NCBI RefSeq assembly: GCF_023238445.1
Contig: NZ_CP096658.1
Span: forward strand, 3,162,001-3,226,000
Direction of reading: 5' to 3'
DNA from: Halorussus gelatinilyticus
Lineage (GTDB): Archaea; Halobacteriota; Halobacteria; Halobacteriales; Haladaptataceae
DNA: 64,000 nucleotides
Shown here: positions 8,336 to 16,253 of the stretch, piece by piece
How positions within the stretch are numbered: the first letter of the stretch is position 1
Layout: each line of letters starts with the position of its first letter
Translations under genes and position numbers: made by a program
The notes under the pieces: generated by a model
What the model saw: the letters and a program-made list of their open reading frames with translations, nothing else
Told to the model about the DNA's origin: nothing
Databases searched by the model: none

Positions 8336-9490
8336 TTACTGTTCCGCGTCGTTGACAGCATCGAGGGCTTCGACCAGTCGGTCGGAGGCCCCGTCCGCCT
8401 CGGATTCGTCGGCCACGCGCGAGCGCAGGCGACCGAACGCGGCCGGCGTTCCCGCGAGCAGGACGCCCGCGGTACCGGGCGCGACGGTGACGCCGGCGTC
8501 CACCGCGGTCGCGGCGAGCGTCTCGCGCTCGGCGTCCGAGAGGGCGGACAACTCGAACACGCGCGTCGCGGTCTCGGCGGCCGCCTCCGGGTCGGCCCCG
8601 ATTCGGTCGAGGTGACGGGCGGCCTCGCCCGCGTTGGTCACGTCCAACTCCTCGACGCCGAGGTCGCCGTCGCGGAGTCGGTCGCGGGCGAAGGCGTCGC
8701 CGATTTTCGCCGCATCGAGGGTCTCGGCCACGTCGTGGGTTCGAATCACGTGCGCGCCGCGTTCGACCGCCATCGAGGTCGCCGCGAGCGAGACCGGCAG
8801 GGCCTCCTCGGTGCTTCGGCCCGCGAGGTCTCGGAGGAAGTTCTTCCGGTTGATGGAGACCAGAATCGGCTGGCCGAGACCGCGGAACTCCCGGAGTCGC
8901 CGGAACGTCTCGCGGTCGTCGTGGAGGGTCTTGGCCTCCGACCAGCCGCCGAACGCGGGGTCCACGATGGTCTTCTCGGTCAGACCCTCGCGCTTCAGCG
9001 CGTCGTAGATGTCGTCCGGTTTCTCTATCGCGCCGGGGCGTTCGAGGTCGGGCGGACTCGCCATCTTGACCGCGGCGGCGTCGCGCTCTCGACACACGTC
9101 GGGCATCCGCGGGTCGGCGAAGCCGCAGATGTCGTTCACCATGTCGAACCCGCGCGAGAGTGCCTCGTCGGCGACCACTGCGTACCGAGTTTCGATGGAG
9201 AAGACGGCGTCACCCGACACGCTCTCGATGGCCTCGACCGCGGTGTCGAGGCGGTCGAGTTCCTGCTCGGCCGAGAGGACCTCGAAGCGCTTGTTCGCGG
9301 ATTCCAGCCCCACGTCCACGATGTCCGCGCCCTCGTCGATGAGTTCGGAATCGACGTACCTGGCGGCCTCGCCGGGGTCGTCGTAGACGCTCGGGTCGTA
9401 GGGCGACTCCTCGCTGACGTTCAGCACGCCCATGATTCGGGGCGGGTAGTCGTCGCCGATGCCCAAGCCCGCGGCGGTGACGTTCTGCAT
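8336..9490 (-). CDS. folP: dihydropteroate synthase
   Basis: A 384-residue protein. Residues about 1-270 form the pterin-binding TIM barrel: IMGVLNVSEESPYD, IVDVGLESANKRFE, MVNDICGFADP and ILVSINRKNFL correspond to the family's pterin and pABA sites. It joins a pABA-type amine to hydroxymethyldihydropterin pyrophosphate, the step after MptE, whose gene is next downstream. About 110 extra C-terminal residues (GVEELDVTNAGEAARHLD onward) have no counterpart in bacterial FolP. The usual FolP motif reads NxTPDSFSDGG; here it is NVSEESPYDPS, as in many archaeal forms. The ATG at 9490 is chosen because the upstream extension is hydrophobic and unrelated. Confidence 0.85.
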   Translation of the reverse strand: MQNVTAAGLGIGDDYPPRIMGVLNVSEESPYDPSVYDDPGEAARYVDSELIDEGADIVDVGLESANKRFEVLSAEQELDRLDTAVEAIESVSGDAVFSIETRYAVVADEALSRGFDMVNDICGFADPRMPDVCRERDAAAVKMASPPDLERPGAIEKPDDIYDALKREGLTEKTIVDPAFGGWSEAKTLHDDRETFRRLREFRGLGQPILVSINRKNFLRDLAGRSTEEALPVSLAATSMAVERGAHVIRTHDVAETLDAAKIGDAFARDRLRDGDLGVEELDVTNAGEAARHLDRIGADPEAAAETATRVFELSALSDAERETLAATAVDAGVTVAPGTAGVLLAGTPAAFGRLRSRVADESEADGASDRLVEALDAVNDAEQ

Positions 9491-9656
9491 GTCGGAAGCC
9501 GAGGCCGGGAGAAATAAAAAGGAGGCTGTTCCGGCGAGCGAAGTCCCCCGCACGTTTCCGTCGTCGCTACGCGGCGACCGACCCGACGGACCGACCGAAG
9601 CCCATTAATCGCCCGCCCGCCAATCGACGCGAGACGCGAACCGCTACTCGCCGAAC

Positions 9657-10265
9657 ATGTCCATCCTCGTCATCGACAACTACGACTCGTTCGTCCACAA
9701 CCTCGTCCAGTACGTCGGCGAGTTCGACCCCGAGGTCACGGTCCGGCGCAACGACGCCGTGACCCTGCCGGAAGTCCGGGACCTCGACCCGGACGGCATC
9801 GTCGTCTCGCCCGGTCCGGGCACCCCCGCGGACGCCGGCGTCTCGATTCCGCTGTTCGAGGAGACCGACTACCCGATTCTCGGCGTCTGTCTCGGCCATC
9901 AGGCGCTCTGCGCCGCCGAAGGCGCGACGGTGGGCCACGCGCCCGAGGTGGTCCACGGCAAGCCGTCGCCGGTGACCCACGACGGCGCGGGCGTCTTCGC
10001 GGGTCTTCCCGACCCCTTCGAGGTCGGGCGATACCACTCGCTGGCGGTCGAACGCGCCGAGATTCCCGACACGCTCGACGTCGCGGCGCGGACCGTCGAT
10101 ACCGAGTCCGCAGAAGAAGGAGGAGGAGGCGAAGAGGCGAGCGTCGTCATGGCGGTCCGCCACCGCGAGCGTCCCCACGTCGGCGTACAGTTCCACCCCG
10201 AGAGCATCCTGACCGACGCGGGGAAGCGACTGGTCGAGAACTTCTGTGCGTCCTGTCGGTCCTGA
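9657..10265 (+). CDS. glutamine amidotransferase, anthranilate/aminodeoxychorismate synthase component II
   Basis: A 202-residue class I glutamine amidotransferase. ILVIDNYDSFVHNLVQY is the classical TrpG/PabA start. GVCLGHQALC holds the catalytic Cys and HPESIL the His, with a Glu two residues on. It supplies ammonia to a TrpE or PabB partner. No such partner lies next to it; the divergent neighbour is dihydropteroate synthase, so a role in p-aminobenzoate supply for folate-type pterins is an attractive inference. A small Glu/Gly insertion (AEEGGGGEE) lies near residue 155. TrpG and PabA cannot be told apart from one sequence. Confidence 0.85.
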   Translation: MSILVIDNYDSFVHNLVQYVGEFDPEVTVRRNDAVTLPEVRDLDPDGIVVSPGPGTPADAGVSIPLFEETDYPILGVCLGHQALCAAEGATVGHAPEVVHGKPSPVTHDGAGVFAGLPDPFEVGRYHSLAVERAEIPDTLDVAARTVDTESAEEGGGGEEASVVMAVRHRERPHVGVQFHPESILTDAGKRLVENFCASCRS

Positions 10266-10280
10266 CGGGAAACCGAGCGC

Positions 10281-10724
10281 TCAGCGGACCTCTGCCTGTC
10301 GAACGTGGTCGAGCCACTCGTCCAGCCACTCGCGGCCGAGATACTCGACCGAGCGCTCGGTCGGGTCGTACCGCACGACGCCGTGAGACTCCAGTTTCGG
10401 CAGGTGGGCGTGGTGGAGTTCGACCGCTAGCGAGCGCGCTTCGGTCACGTCCTCGAAGGTCCGGTCGCCCGCGGCGTCCCACCGCTTCGACGCGACCGCC
10501 GCGGCGAGCGAGTCGAGCGAGAGGACGGTTTCGTCGCTCTCGGCGAGGCGGACGAGCGCGTCTCTGCGCAGCGGGTCGGCCAGCAGCGCGAACGCGGCGT
10601 CCAGTTTCTCGGACGATTCCTCGCCCGTCCGCAGGTCGGCTGTCGGGACCCGCGGGGTCCCGGAGGTGTTCGGACCCTCCTCCGAGGGCGGCGTCGCTCC
10701 GCCGTCGCTCCGGTCGTCCGGCAC
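10281..10724 (-). CDS. winged-helix type regulatory protein (DUF7344-like)
   Basis: About 147 residues. A disordered N-terminus of about 45 residues is followed by a domain beginning LDAAFALLADPLRRDALVRLAE and ending LHHAHLPKLESHGVVRYDPTERSVEYL. This is the layout of the haloarchaeal winged-helix proteins often called DUF7344: helix, HTH, then a beta wing. A similar protein is at 49802-50203. It probably binds DNA; its targets are unknown. The frame has no ATG near its start. GTG at 10724 or TTG at 10730 are the candidates, and GTG is preferred. Confidence 0.65.
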   Translation of the reverse strand: MPDDRSDGGATPPSEEGPNTSGTPRVPTADLRTGEESSEKLDAAFALLADPLRRDALVRLAESDETVLSLDSLAAAVASKRWDAAGDRTFEDVTEARSLAVELHHAHLPKLESHGVVRYDPTERSVEYLGREWLDEWLDHVRQAEVR

Positions 10725-10820
10725 GTTCAACTCCGCCCCCGAGTCGTCCGTCCCGCCTGGACGGACCGTCGCGGCCAGTCGGCACGTTGCAACGTTAGCA
10801 TGAGTCTCACTACGCCGGAG

Positions 10821-10843
10821 CCAAGCATAAACGGATTGCTTGG
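10821..10843. promoter_or_regulatory. 7-bp inverted repeat with 9-base spacer, possible operator
   Basis: CCAAGCA and TGCTTGG face each other across nine bases in the 179-bp divergent gap between the winged-helix gene and the aminotransferase gene. The half-site spacing fits one turn of DNA. An autoregulatory site of the adjacent winged-helix protein is a reasonable guess. Confidence 0.35.
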
Positions 10844-10874
10844 ACTGTCAACGTCGGATTCGTTTCCCCGAACG

Positions 10875-10880
10875 TTAATT
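10875..10880 (+). promoter_or_regulatory. TATA-like element for the aminotransferase gene
   Basis: TTAATT is centred about 27 bases before the GTG at 10904. That is the spacing expected between a haloarchaeal TATA box and the start of a leaderless transcript, and it decides the start codon chosen for that gene. Confidence 0.45.
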
Positions 10881-10903
10881 TCTCGGTGGTCCTACACCGG
10901 GAC

Positions 10904-12058
10904 GTGTTTCCCGACATCGCGTATCTCGACTGGATCACCGGGCGACCCGAGACCGCCGAGTACGACCTCGGGTCGTCGGACCTCCGGCGCGCGCCCGCCG
11001 GACCCGACGGGGTGGTGCCGCCGGCGCTCACGGGCGTCGTGGCCGGCGAAGCGACCCTGCGGGACCGTCTCGCCGAAATCTACGGCGTCGAATCCGAGAA
11101 CGTCCTCGTGACCGCAGGCGGGACCCACGCCAACTTCCTCGCGGCCGCGGCGGCCGTCACCGACGCGGAGGCCGCCGCGCGAGCGGCCGAGGAGTCCGGC
11201 GACGGCGGGAACGGCGGCGTGAGCGACGGCGAATCCACTGCGACCCCACGCGTATTGGTCGAGAAACCCGGCTACGAACCACTGCGCGCGACCCCGGACG
11301 CGGTCGGCGCGACCGTAGATCGGTTCCTCCGGACGCCCGACGACGGCTACCCGCTGGACCCCGGCCGCGTGGACGCCGCGCTCGTGGCGGACACCGCGCT
11401 CGTCACGGTGACGAACCGCCACAACCCGAGCGGTCGGCTGACCGACCGCGAGACGCTGGCCGAGACCGCCCGCGTCGTCGGCGACGGCGACGCGCGACTC
11501 CTCGTGGACGAGGTGTACGCCCCCTTCCGCGCCGAACCGGGCGAGGGTCCCTTCGGCGGTCCGACGGCGGCCGGACTCCCGAACACGGTCGTCACGAACT
11601 CGCTGACCAAGTTCTTCGGCTTCGGCGACGTCCGAATCGGCTGGCTCGTCGCCGACGCCGCGTTCGTCGAGCGCGCGCGTTCGGTCGCCCACCACGTCCC
11701 GGCGGTCGCGGAGCCGAGCCGCCGACTCGCTGGCCGGGCGCTCGCGGCCGCCGACCGCCTCGCCGAGGGGTCCCGCGAGCGCGTCCGGACAAACCGCGCG
11801 GCGCTGGCGGAGTTCGTCGCCTCGCGCGCGGACCTCTCGGGCCGCGTCGAACCGGGGTCGCCCTACGCGTTCCTCGCCCACGACGCGGCCGACGGCGACG
11901 ACGTGGCCGCGGCCGCGAGCGCGGCGGGCGTGCTGGTCGTGCCGGGGCGCTTCTTCGACGACGCCGAGCGCTTCCGCGTCGGCGCGTGTCAGGACCCCGA
12001 GCGCGTCCGGGCCGGGCTGGACCGCCTCGGCGGGGTGCTGGACTCGCTCGCGGAGTGA
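10904..12058 (+). CDS. PLP-dependent aminotransferase, class I/II
   Basis: A 384-residue fold-type I PLP enzyme. Recognisable parts are LVTAGGTHANFL (phosphate-binding region), VTNRHNPSGRLTD (the NPTG-like motif), RLLVDEVYAPF (Asp for the pyridine nitrogen) and TNSLTKFFGFGDVRIGW with the Schiff-base Lys at about residue 236. The substrate cannot be stated; the family includes broad amino acid and histidinol-phosphate-like aminotransferases. The protein starts FPDIAYLDWITGRPE after a GTG at 10904. An in-frame GTG six codons upstream (10886) is less likely given the TATA-like box spacing. An Asp/Gly-rich insertion follows residue 90. Confidence 0.8.
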   Translation: MFPDIAYLDWITGRPETAEYDLGSSDLRRAPAGPDGVVPPALTGVVAGEATLRDRLAEIYGVESENVLVTAGGTHANFLAAAAAVTDAEAAARAAEESGDGGNGGVSDGESTATPRVLVEKPGYEPLRATPDAVGATVDRFLRTPDDGYPLDPGRVDAALVADTALVTVTNRHNPSGRLTDRETLAETARVVGDGDARLLVDEVYAPFRAEPGEGPFGGPTAAGLPNTVVTNSLTKFFGFGDVRIGWLVADAAFVERARSVAHHVPAVAEPSRRLAGRALAAADRLAEGSRERVRTNRAALAEFVASRADLSGRVEPGSPYAFLAHDAADGDDVAAAASAAGVLVVPGRFFDDAERFRVGACQDPERVRAGLDRLGGVLDSLAE

Positions 12059-12178
12059 CGCCGCCGGATTCGACCGTCCGCGGAGCGACCCGACCCCGCG
12101 AGTCGGACAGTTCACCTCGTGGATGTTTTCGCTCACCTCTGCCAAAAGTTAAGACCCGCCCTCACATTCGTTGTCGAT

Positions 12179-12472
12179 ATGGACGGCACTCCGCAGGAGA
12201 TTACGAACCTCGTCGGACGGGAGGTGTACTCCAACAACGGCGTCTTCGTCGGGGAAGTCGAAGACGTGCGCCTGAACGTAGAGGCGTGTACCGTGACGGG
12301 AATCGCCCTCGGCGAACTCAACCGCGACCTGTTCGCCGACGTGGTCGGCAACGAGAACGGCGTGATGATTCCGTACCGCTGGGTACGCGCGGTCGGCGAC
12401 GTGGTTCTCATCAACGACACCATCGAGCGACTCCAGCAACCCGAGGCCGAAGACGAAGAAGTCGCGGTCTGA
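12179..12472 (+). CDS. PRC-barrel domain protein
   Basis: A 97-residue protein that is essentially one PRC-barrel. It has EITNLVGREVYSNNGVFVGEVEDVRLN, then GIALGELNRDLF, MIPYRWVRAVGDVVLI and an acidic tail. Such small beta-barrels occur in RNA metabolism (RimM-like) and in photosynthetic reaction centre H subunits. The free haloarchaeal forms are conserved but of unproven role. The ATG at 12179 gives a clean domain start, preceded by an AT-containing stretch (AAAAGTTAAG) about 30 bases upstream that could be a promoter. Confidence 0.8.
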   Translation: MDGTPQEITNLVGREVYSNNGVFVGEVEDVRLNVEACTVTGIALGELNRDLFADVVGNENGVMIPYRWVRAVGDVVLINDTIERLQQPEAEDEEVAV

Positions 12473-12899
12473 CCGCCGTTTTCGAGCCTCTTTTCGGTGG
12501 TGTGGCCGGGATTGGAGAACGGTTGGGATAGCCGAGGTCGGTATTGGCAATTTCCCCGAGACAGAGAAGCGATGGTCGAAATCTACGAGAAGCTAGCTTC
12601 AGGCTTGAGCCTATCATACCGCCAACCGCACCGCAACTGCCAGCATCGCCACCGCGCCCGCACAACATCGCCACCGCGACTGCACAACATCGCCACCGCA
12701 ACTGCACAGCACTGCAATCGCGGGCCTCACACCTCCCCAACCGCTTCCTTCGCTTCGCTCAGTCATCCCTCGCGCGGTCGGCGCGTCGTCTCGCGGTCCG
12801 CGAGACGACACGCCCGCACGCGCCAGTCCGGAATCCAATCGAGCGCGAGCAGAGTGCGAAAATCAGACCGAGAGCGCCAGGAACGTCGAAATCGTAGCG
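12473..12899. repeat. gene-free gap with short tandem repeats and palindromes
   Basis: Between the PRC-barrel gene and the end of the TrkA-N/DHH gene I see no convincing gene on either strand. The gap holds (a) AAGCTAGCTT and AGGCTTGAGCCT, two small palindromes near 12590-12612; (b) an imperfect tandem repeat at about 12639-12714 built on a 22-base unit (ACATCGCCACCGC core, two near-identical copies at 12661-12704 plus partial copies on each side); (c) a perfect 12-bp inverted repeat around one base at 12785-12809 (GTCGTCTCGCGG). The Cys-free, His/Arg-rich reading frames here are a by-product of the repeats. Confidence 0.6.
12785..12809. repeat. perfect 12-bp inverted repeat
   Basis: GTCGTCTCGCGG, one T, then the exact reverse complement. 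The stem is GC-rich and would be very stable. It sits 90 bases beyond the stop of the minus-strand TrkA-N/DHH gene, so it could help end that transcript, or it may be a REP-like repeat. Confidence 0.55.
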
Positions 12900-14351
12900 T
12901 CAGCTACCGTTACTGCCTTCGCCGCTCTCGACGCCCATCGCGTCGAAGAGCTTGCGCTTGACCGCTTCCTCGGTCAGCGAGAGCAGGGTGTCGCGGTTGT
13001 CGTCGGTCGTCTCGATGCCGGTGAAGATGCCGAGCGGAATCTCGACGCTGGCCTGCGTCGAGTGGCCCGCGGCCTCGCCGATGTCCGCGAAGGCGTCCTG
13101 TAGCACCTTGCCGATGTTCATCCGGATGTCCTTCGAGCGCGCGGCGAGATAGATGGTCTCCTCGGCGATGCCGAAGACGGCAGTGGTCGTGATGCCCTCC
13201 AGATTCAGCAGGTGGGAGGCGGCCTGAGTCAGCGCGTCGCGGTCGCGGATGAACCCCGCGTTGCTCACGAGGTGGCTCCCCTGCACCTCGCGGTTGGTGA
13301 TGGCCTCGGCCAGCACGTCCAGCGTCTCGGGCGACATGCTCGGCGACTCGACCTGTTCGAGCGTGTCGTGGTTGGCGAAGGGGTAGAGGTAGGCGGCCGC
13401 AGTCAGGTCCGCGGGCGTCGTGTCGCGCTTGAAGTCCAAGGTCTCGGCCCGGATGCCGTAGAGGAGCGCGGTGGCGACCTCCTCGCTGACGTTGAGGTCG
13501 AACTCCTGGATGTACTTCGTCATGATGGTGGAGGTCGAACTCACCGAGGGCCGGATGTCCACGAACTCGGCCTCGTACTCCTCGTCCGGTTCGAAGTGGT
13601 CGATGAAGATGTCCACCGGCTCGTCGAAGGTGGTCTCGGTCGCCTTCGCGTGGTCCACCAGCGCGATGGTGTCGTAGTCGTCCACGTCGGCGTCCGCGTA
13701 CGGGAGCAGTTCGATGCCCAGCAGATTGACGAACGCGCGGTTCTCCTGATGGCCGATGTCGCCGATGTAGAGGATATCGGCCTCGACGCCGAGCGTGTCG
13801 GCGACGGCTTGGAGCGCGACCGCGCTGGCGATGGAGTCGGGGTCGGGGTTGTCGTGGGTGACGATGGCGAGTCGGTCGTCGGTCGCTTCGATGACCTCCG
13901 CGAGCTGTTGGGCCTTGTACTCCAGTTCGCCGGTTTCGAGCGCCCGGAGCGCCGAGTCCGCGATGACCTCCGAGGGGTTGATGACCACGTCCGCGCCCAA
14001 CTCCGTCAACTCGTCCTCGGAGACGGGGTCGCTCGCGCGCACGACGACGAACTGCTCGCCGTCGTTCTCCCGAATCGTCCTGACGGCCTGCTTGTTGGCC
14101 TCCACGTCCGAGGACATGATGAGAACGACTTCGTTGTCCGCGATAGTATCGTAGAGGTCGTCCTCGCGGATGTCGGCGGTCTGGGCGTTGAGGTCTTGGT
14201 CGCGCAGGGCCTCGACGCGGTCGGCGTCCCGGTCGATGATGAGTACGTCCTTGCCCTGCTCCACCAGTTCCTCGGCGACCGCGTGCCCGACGCTACCACA
14301 GCCCAAGATAGCGTAGTCGGACATCGAGGAGATGGTAATCCCGGCGCTCAT
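12900..14351 (-). CDS. TrkA-N / DHH phosphoesterase fusion protein
   Basis: A 483-residue two-part protein. Residues about 12-125 form a RCK/TrkA-N Rossmann domain (YAILGCGSVGHAVAEELVEQG, then DVLIIDRDADRVEALRD), which in relatives binds NAD or a cyclic dinucleotide. Residues about 155-330 form a DHH domain (IVTHDNPDPDSIASAVAL, ALVDHAKATE, FIDHFEPDEE), followed by a DHHA1-like region ending near 465. DHH proteins cleave phosphodiester bonds in nanoRNA, ppGpp-like or cyclic dinucleotides. The fusion suggests a membrane-independent phosphodiesterase regulated by nucleotide binding. It is a common haloarchaeal gene. The ATG at 14351 adds ten residues before MSDYAILG (14321), which is an alternative start. 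Confidence 0.85.
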   Translation of the reverse strand: MSAGITISSMSDYAILGCGSVGHAVAEELVEQGKDVLIIDRDADRVEALRDQDLNAQTADIREDDLYDTIADNEVVLIMSSDVEANKQAVRTIRENDGEQFVVVRASDPVSEDELTELGADVVINPSEVIADSALRALETGELEYKAQQLAEVIEATDDRLAIVTHDNPDPDSIASAVALQAVADTLGVEADILYIGDIGHQENRAFVNLLGIELLPYADADVDDYDTIALVDHAKATETTFDEPVDIFIDHFEPDEEYEAEFVDIRPSVSSTSTIMTKYIQEFDLNVSEEVATALLYGIRAETLDFKRDTTPADLTAAAYLYPFANHDTLEQVESPSMSPETLDVLAEAITNREVQGSHLVSNAGFIRDRDALTQAASHLLNLEGITTTAVFGIAEETIYLAARSKDIRMNIGKVLQDAFADIGEAAGHSTQASVEIPLGIFTGIETTDDNRDTLLSLTEEAVKRKLFDAMGVESGEGSNGS

Positions 14352-14536
14352 GATACTGTGGCGTTGCTTCGGACCACACTTAACGTTCCCGGAGCCGTTA
14401 TTCGGGCAACCGAAACCGGAAATAAAATGCCGAGGGCCGGCCCGCCCTCGGCCGATTTCGAGCGAAATCGAAAGGGATACCAGTTCGGGTAAACGGAAAC
14501 GTATTTACGTCACACCCGGTAAGAATGGAATGCGTT

Positions 14537-14610
14537 GGGCCGGTAGCTCAGTTAGGGAGAGCGTCTGACTCTTAATCAGACGGTCAGGGGTTCAAATCCC
14601 TTCCGGCCCG
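14537..14610 (+). tRNA. tRNA-Lys (CTT anticodon)
   Basis: A 74-base cloverleaf. The acceptor stem GGGCCGG pairs with CCGGCCC (14603-14609), with G as discriminator base. The D-stem is GCTC/GAGC and the anticodon stem TCTGA/TCAGA encloses loop CTCTTAA with anticodon CTT. The T-arm contains TTCAAAT. No intron is present and CCA is not encoded. A T-rich TATTCTTTCC directly follows and probably ends transcription. Confidence 0.95.
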
Positions 14611-14774
14611 TATTCTTTCCGCGAGCAAATCGGCGAGCGGCGGTTCCGCCGCACGTATCTCCGTCAGTGGGAATCGGCCCGCAGGAAGGACTCGACGTTC
14701 CCACGGAGGCGAGCAGTTCGACACGTCCGAAACCCCGAACAGACTTATCCCCGACGGTACCGTAGCCCGGACCC

Positions 14775-15047
14775 GTGAGTTCCCCGAAACAAGACTTCCA
14801 GACGGCCGTCGACAAGGGGCCGAGTCGAGACGAGCGCGAGGACGCCATCGATAGTCTCACCGCCAGCGGAGCGTGCGACAAACTCGCCATCCTCGTTCAG
14901 ATGGGCGGACTCGACGGAGCGCTCAGGCGTCGCGCCCTGAACGGCATGGCCGACGCTGGCTGTGGGGACCTGCTCCGGACGCTCGCCGCCGACGGTGGCC
15001 TCGGCGAACCGCTCCAGTCGGACGCCGAGTCGCTCCTCGACGGATAG
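14775..15047 (+). CDS. small helical protein, hypothetical
   Basis: A 90-residue protein from a GTG start (MSSPKQDFQTAVDKGPS). It looks all-helical, with segments REDAIDSLTASGACDKLAILVQMGG and RRRALNGMADAGCGDLLRTLAADG. These read like two short HEAT- or ARM-like helical pairs. I recognise no named family. Its stop codon directly abuts the stop of the convergent kinase gene at 15048, leaving no bases between the two genes. Codon use is typical of the genome, so it is likely real. Confidence 0.65.
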   Translation: MSSPKQDFQTAVDKGPSRDEREDAIDSLTASGACDKLAILVQMGGLDGALRRRALNGMADAGCGDLLRTLAADGGLGEPLQSDAESLLDG

Positions 15048-15500
15048 TCATCTCTCGAACCACGTCAGTACGTACCGCTCTAACGCATCGACCGACTCCG
15101 TCACCGACAGTTCCTCCGTGTCCAGCCTCAGGTCCGACTGTCTCGGCCCCTCGAACTTGCCGTGCATCGCACGAACTCCCCGCTCGGGGATGGCATCCTC
15201 TCGCTCCCGGTTTCGCTCCAGCGCGGTGTCCAGACTCGCCGTCAGATAGACGAGGTATGCGTCGGGAAGACTGCGAAAGCGGTCCTGCCACTCGCGCCGG
15301 TAGAAGGTCCCGTCTACGAGCCAGTTCGTCTCCGGGCCGGCCGCCGTCACGCGCTCGTACAGTTTCCCGTAGGTGTCCCGCGAGAAGTCGTCGGAGTGGA
15401 GGACCCGGAAGTCGTTGCCCACCCTGCGGAGGCGGTCGAGCAGTCGCTCGGCGACGGTGGTCTTGCCGACGCCCGGCGGCCCGCAGAGCAGGAGCTTCAC
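15048..15500 (-). CDS. P-loop nucleoside/nucleotide kinase-like protein
   Basis: A 150-residue protein with a Walker A motif at the very start (LLLCGPPGVGKTT), an HSDDFSRDTYG segment and NWLVDGTFYRREWQDRF. This matches small P-loop kinases of the adenylylsulfate-kinase or seryl-tRNA-kinase type. The lid-like region RNREREDAIPERGV follows. The substrate is unknown; haloarchaea do not use the O-phosphoseryl-tRNA selenocysteine route, so a nucleoside or small-metabolite kinase is more likely. It lies 32 bases downstream of the GNAT gene on the same strand, so the two may be cotranscribed. Confidence 0.7.
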   Translation of the reverse strand: MKLLLCGPPGVGKTTVAERLLDRLRRVGNDFRVLHSDDFSRDTYGKLYERVTAAGPETNWLVDGTFYRREWQDRFRSLPDAYLVYLTASLDTALERNREREDAIPERGVRAMHGKFEGPRQSDLRLDTEELSVTESVDALERYVLTWFER

Positions 15501-15532
15501 TGGCGAATCGACGCCGAGGAAGGTGAAAAGCG

Positions 15533-16012
15533 CTACTCCAGCGACTTCGTCATCTCGACGTGCGGGATGCCGGCTTCCTCGAACTCGTCGCTGGTGGTGT
15601 CGTAGCCGAGGTCGCGGTAGAACCCCTCGACGGGTGTCTGGGCGTGCATGACGAGTTCCGAGAGGCCGCGCTCGGCGGCGGTCGCTTCGAGCGTTCGCAT
15701 GATCTCCCCGCCCACGCCCTCGCCGCGGTGGGGCTTCAGGACCGCGATACGTTCGACTTTGCCGACGCCCTCGCCGACCTCGCGCAGTCGGCCCGCGCCG
15801 ACCGGTCGGAGGCCGTCGGTGTCGGCGGCGTCGCGGCGCTCGGATTCGCCCTCGCCCTCCGCGTACGCGACGAAGTGAATCGATTCGTCGTCCTTCCCGT
15901 CCACTTCGAGGTCCTCCGGAACCCCCTGCTCCTCGACGAAGACCGACCGGCGGACTTCGAGGGCGTCCGCCCGCTCGGCGTCGGTCTCGGCGCGTCGGAC
16001 TTCGACGGTCAT
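15533..16012 (-). CDS. GNAT-family N-acetyltransferase
   Basis: A 159-residue GNAT enzyme. The start MTVEVRRAETDAERADAL, the stretch RSVFVEEQGVPEDLEVDGKD, and the acetyl-CoA-binding segment VERIAVLKPHRGEGVGGEIM place it with the ElaA/YitI-like predicted acetyltransferases. The pyrophosphate loop is HRGEGVGG. An insertion rich in Glu, Asp and Arg (about residues 55-70) is of the halophilic type. The acceptor substrate is unknown. The ATG at 16012 is preferred to a longer frame because the upstream sequence encodes basic, non-family residues. Confidence 0.82.
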   Translation of the reverse strand: MTVEVRRAETDAERADALEVRRSVFVEEQGVPEDLEVDGKDDESIHFVAYAEGEGESERRDAADTDGLRPVGAGRLREVGEGVGKVERIAVLKPHRGEGVGGEIMRTLEATAAERGLSELVMHAQTPVEGFYRDLGYDTTSDEFEEAGIPHVEMTKSLE

Positions 16013-16111
16013 CGGTCGGGCTTCCAGTCGGACCGCCCTGAGGGTTTCGGAACGCCCCGAACGGTTCGGAACGTGGAACTTTCCGGCGCGAGGACGCAAC
16101 TGTCGCCTGCG

Positions 16112-16228
16112 ATGTCGGGCTTCGAGACCTACACCTGCGAAAACTGCGGTGACGAGTTCGAAGCGCACGAGAGCGCGAACGCCGCGGAAGAATCGTACTG
16201 TAGTCCGAAGTGCCAGACGGCGGCGTAA
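16112..16228 (+). CDS. 38-residue zinc-finger microprotein
   Basis: A small gene reading MSGFETYTCENCG onward and ending CSPKCQTAA. Four cysteines in a CX2C-X17-CX3C arrangement (Cys9, 12, 30, 34) make a zinc ribbon-like knuckle; the spacing resembles archaeal L24e-type fingers. Haloarchaea encode many such zinc-finger microproteins, some tied to motility, biofilm or stress, but this one cannot be assigned. It is divergent from the GNAT gene and ends 25 bases before the end of the convergent guaB. A T5 run at 16247-16251 sits between them. Confidence 0.75.
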   Translation: MSGFETYTCENCGDEFEAHESANAAEESYCSPKCQTAA

Positions 16229-16253
16229 GCGGAACCGCCGCTCGTTTCGATTT

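Noticed and set aside
12497-12961. Plus-strand frame across the repeat-rich gap
   Set aside because: His/Arg/Ser-rich translation follows the DNA repeat, crosses into the antisense of the next gene, and has poor codon use.
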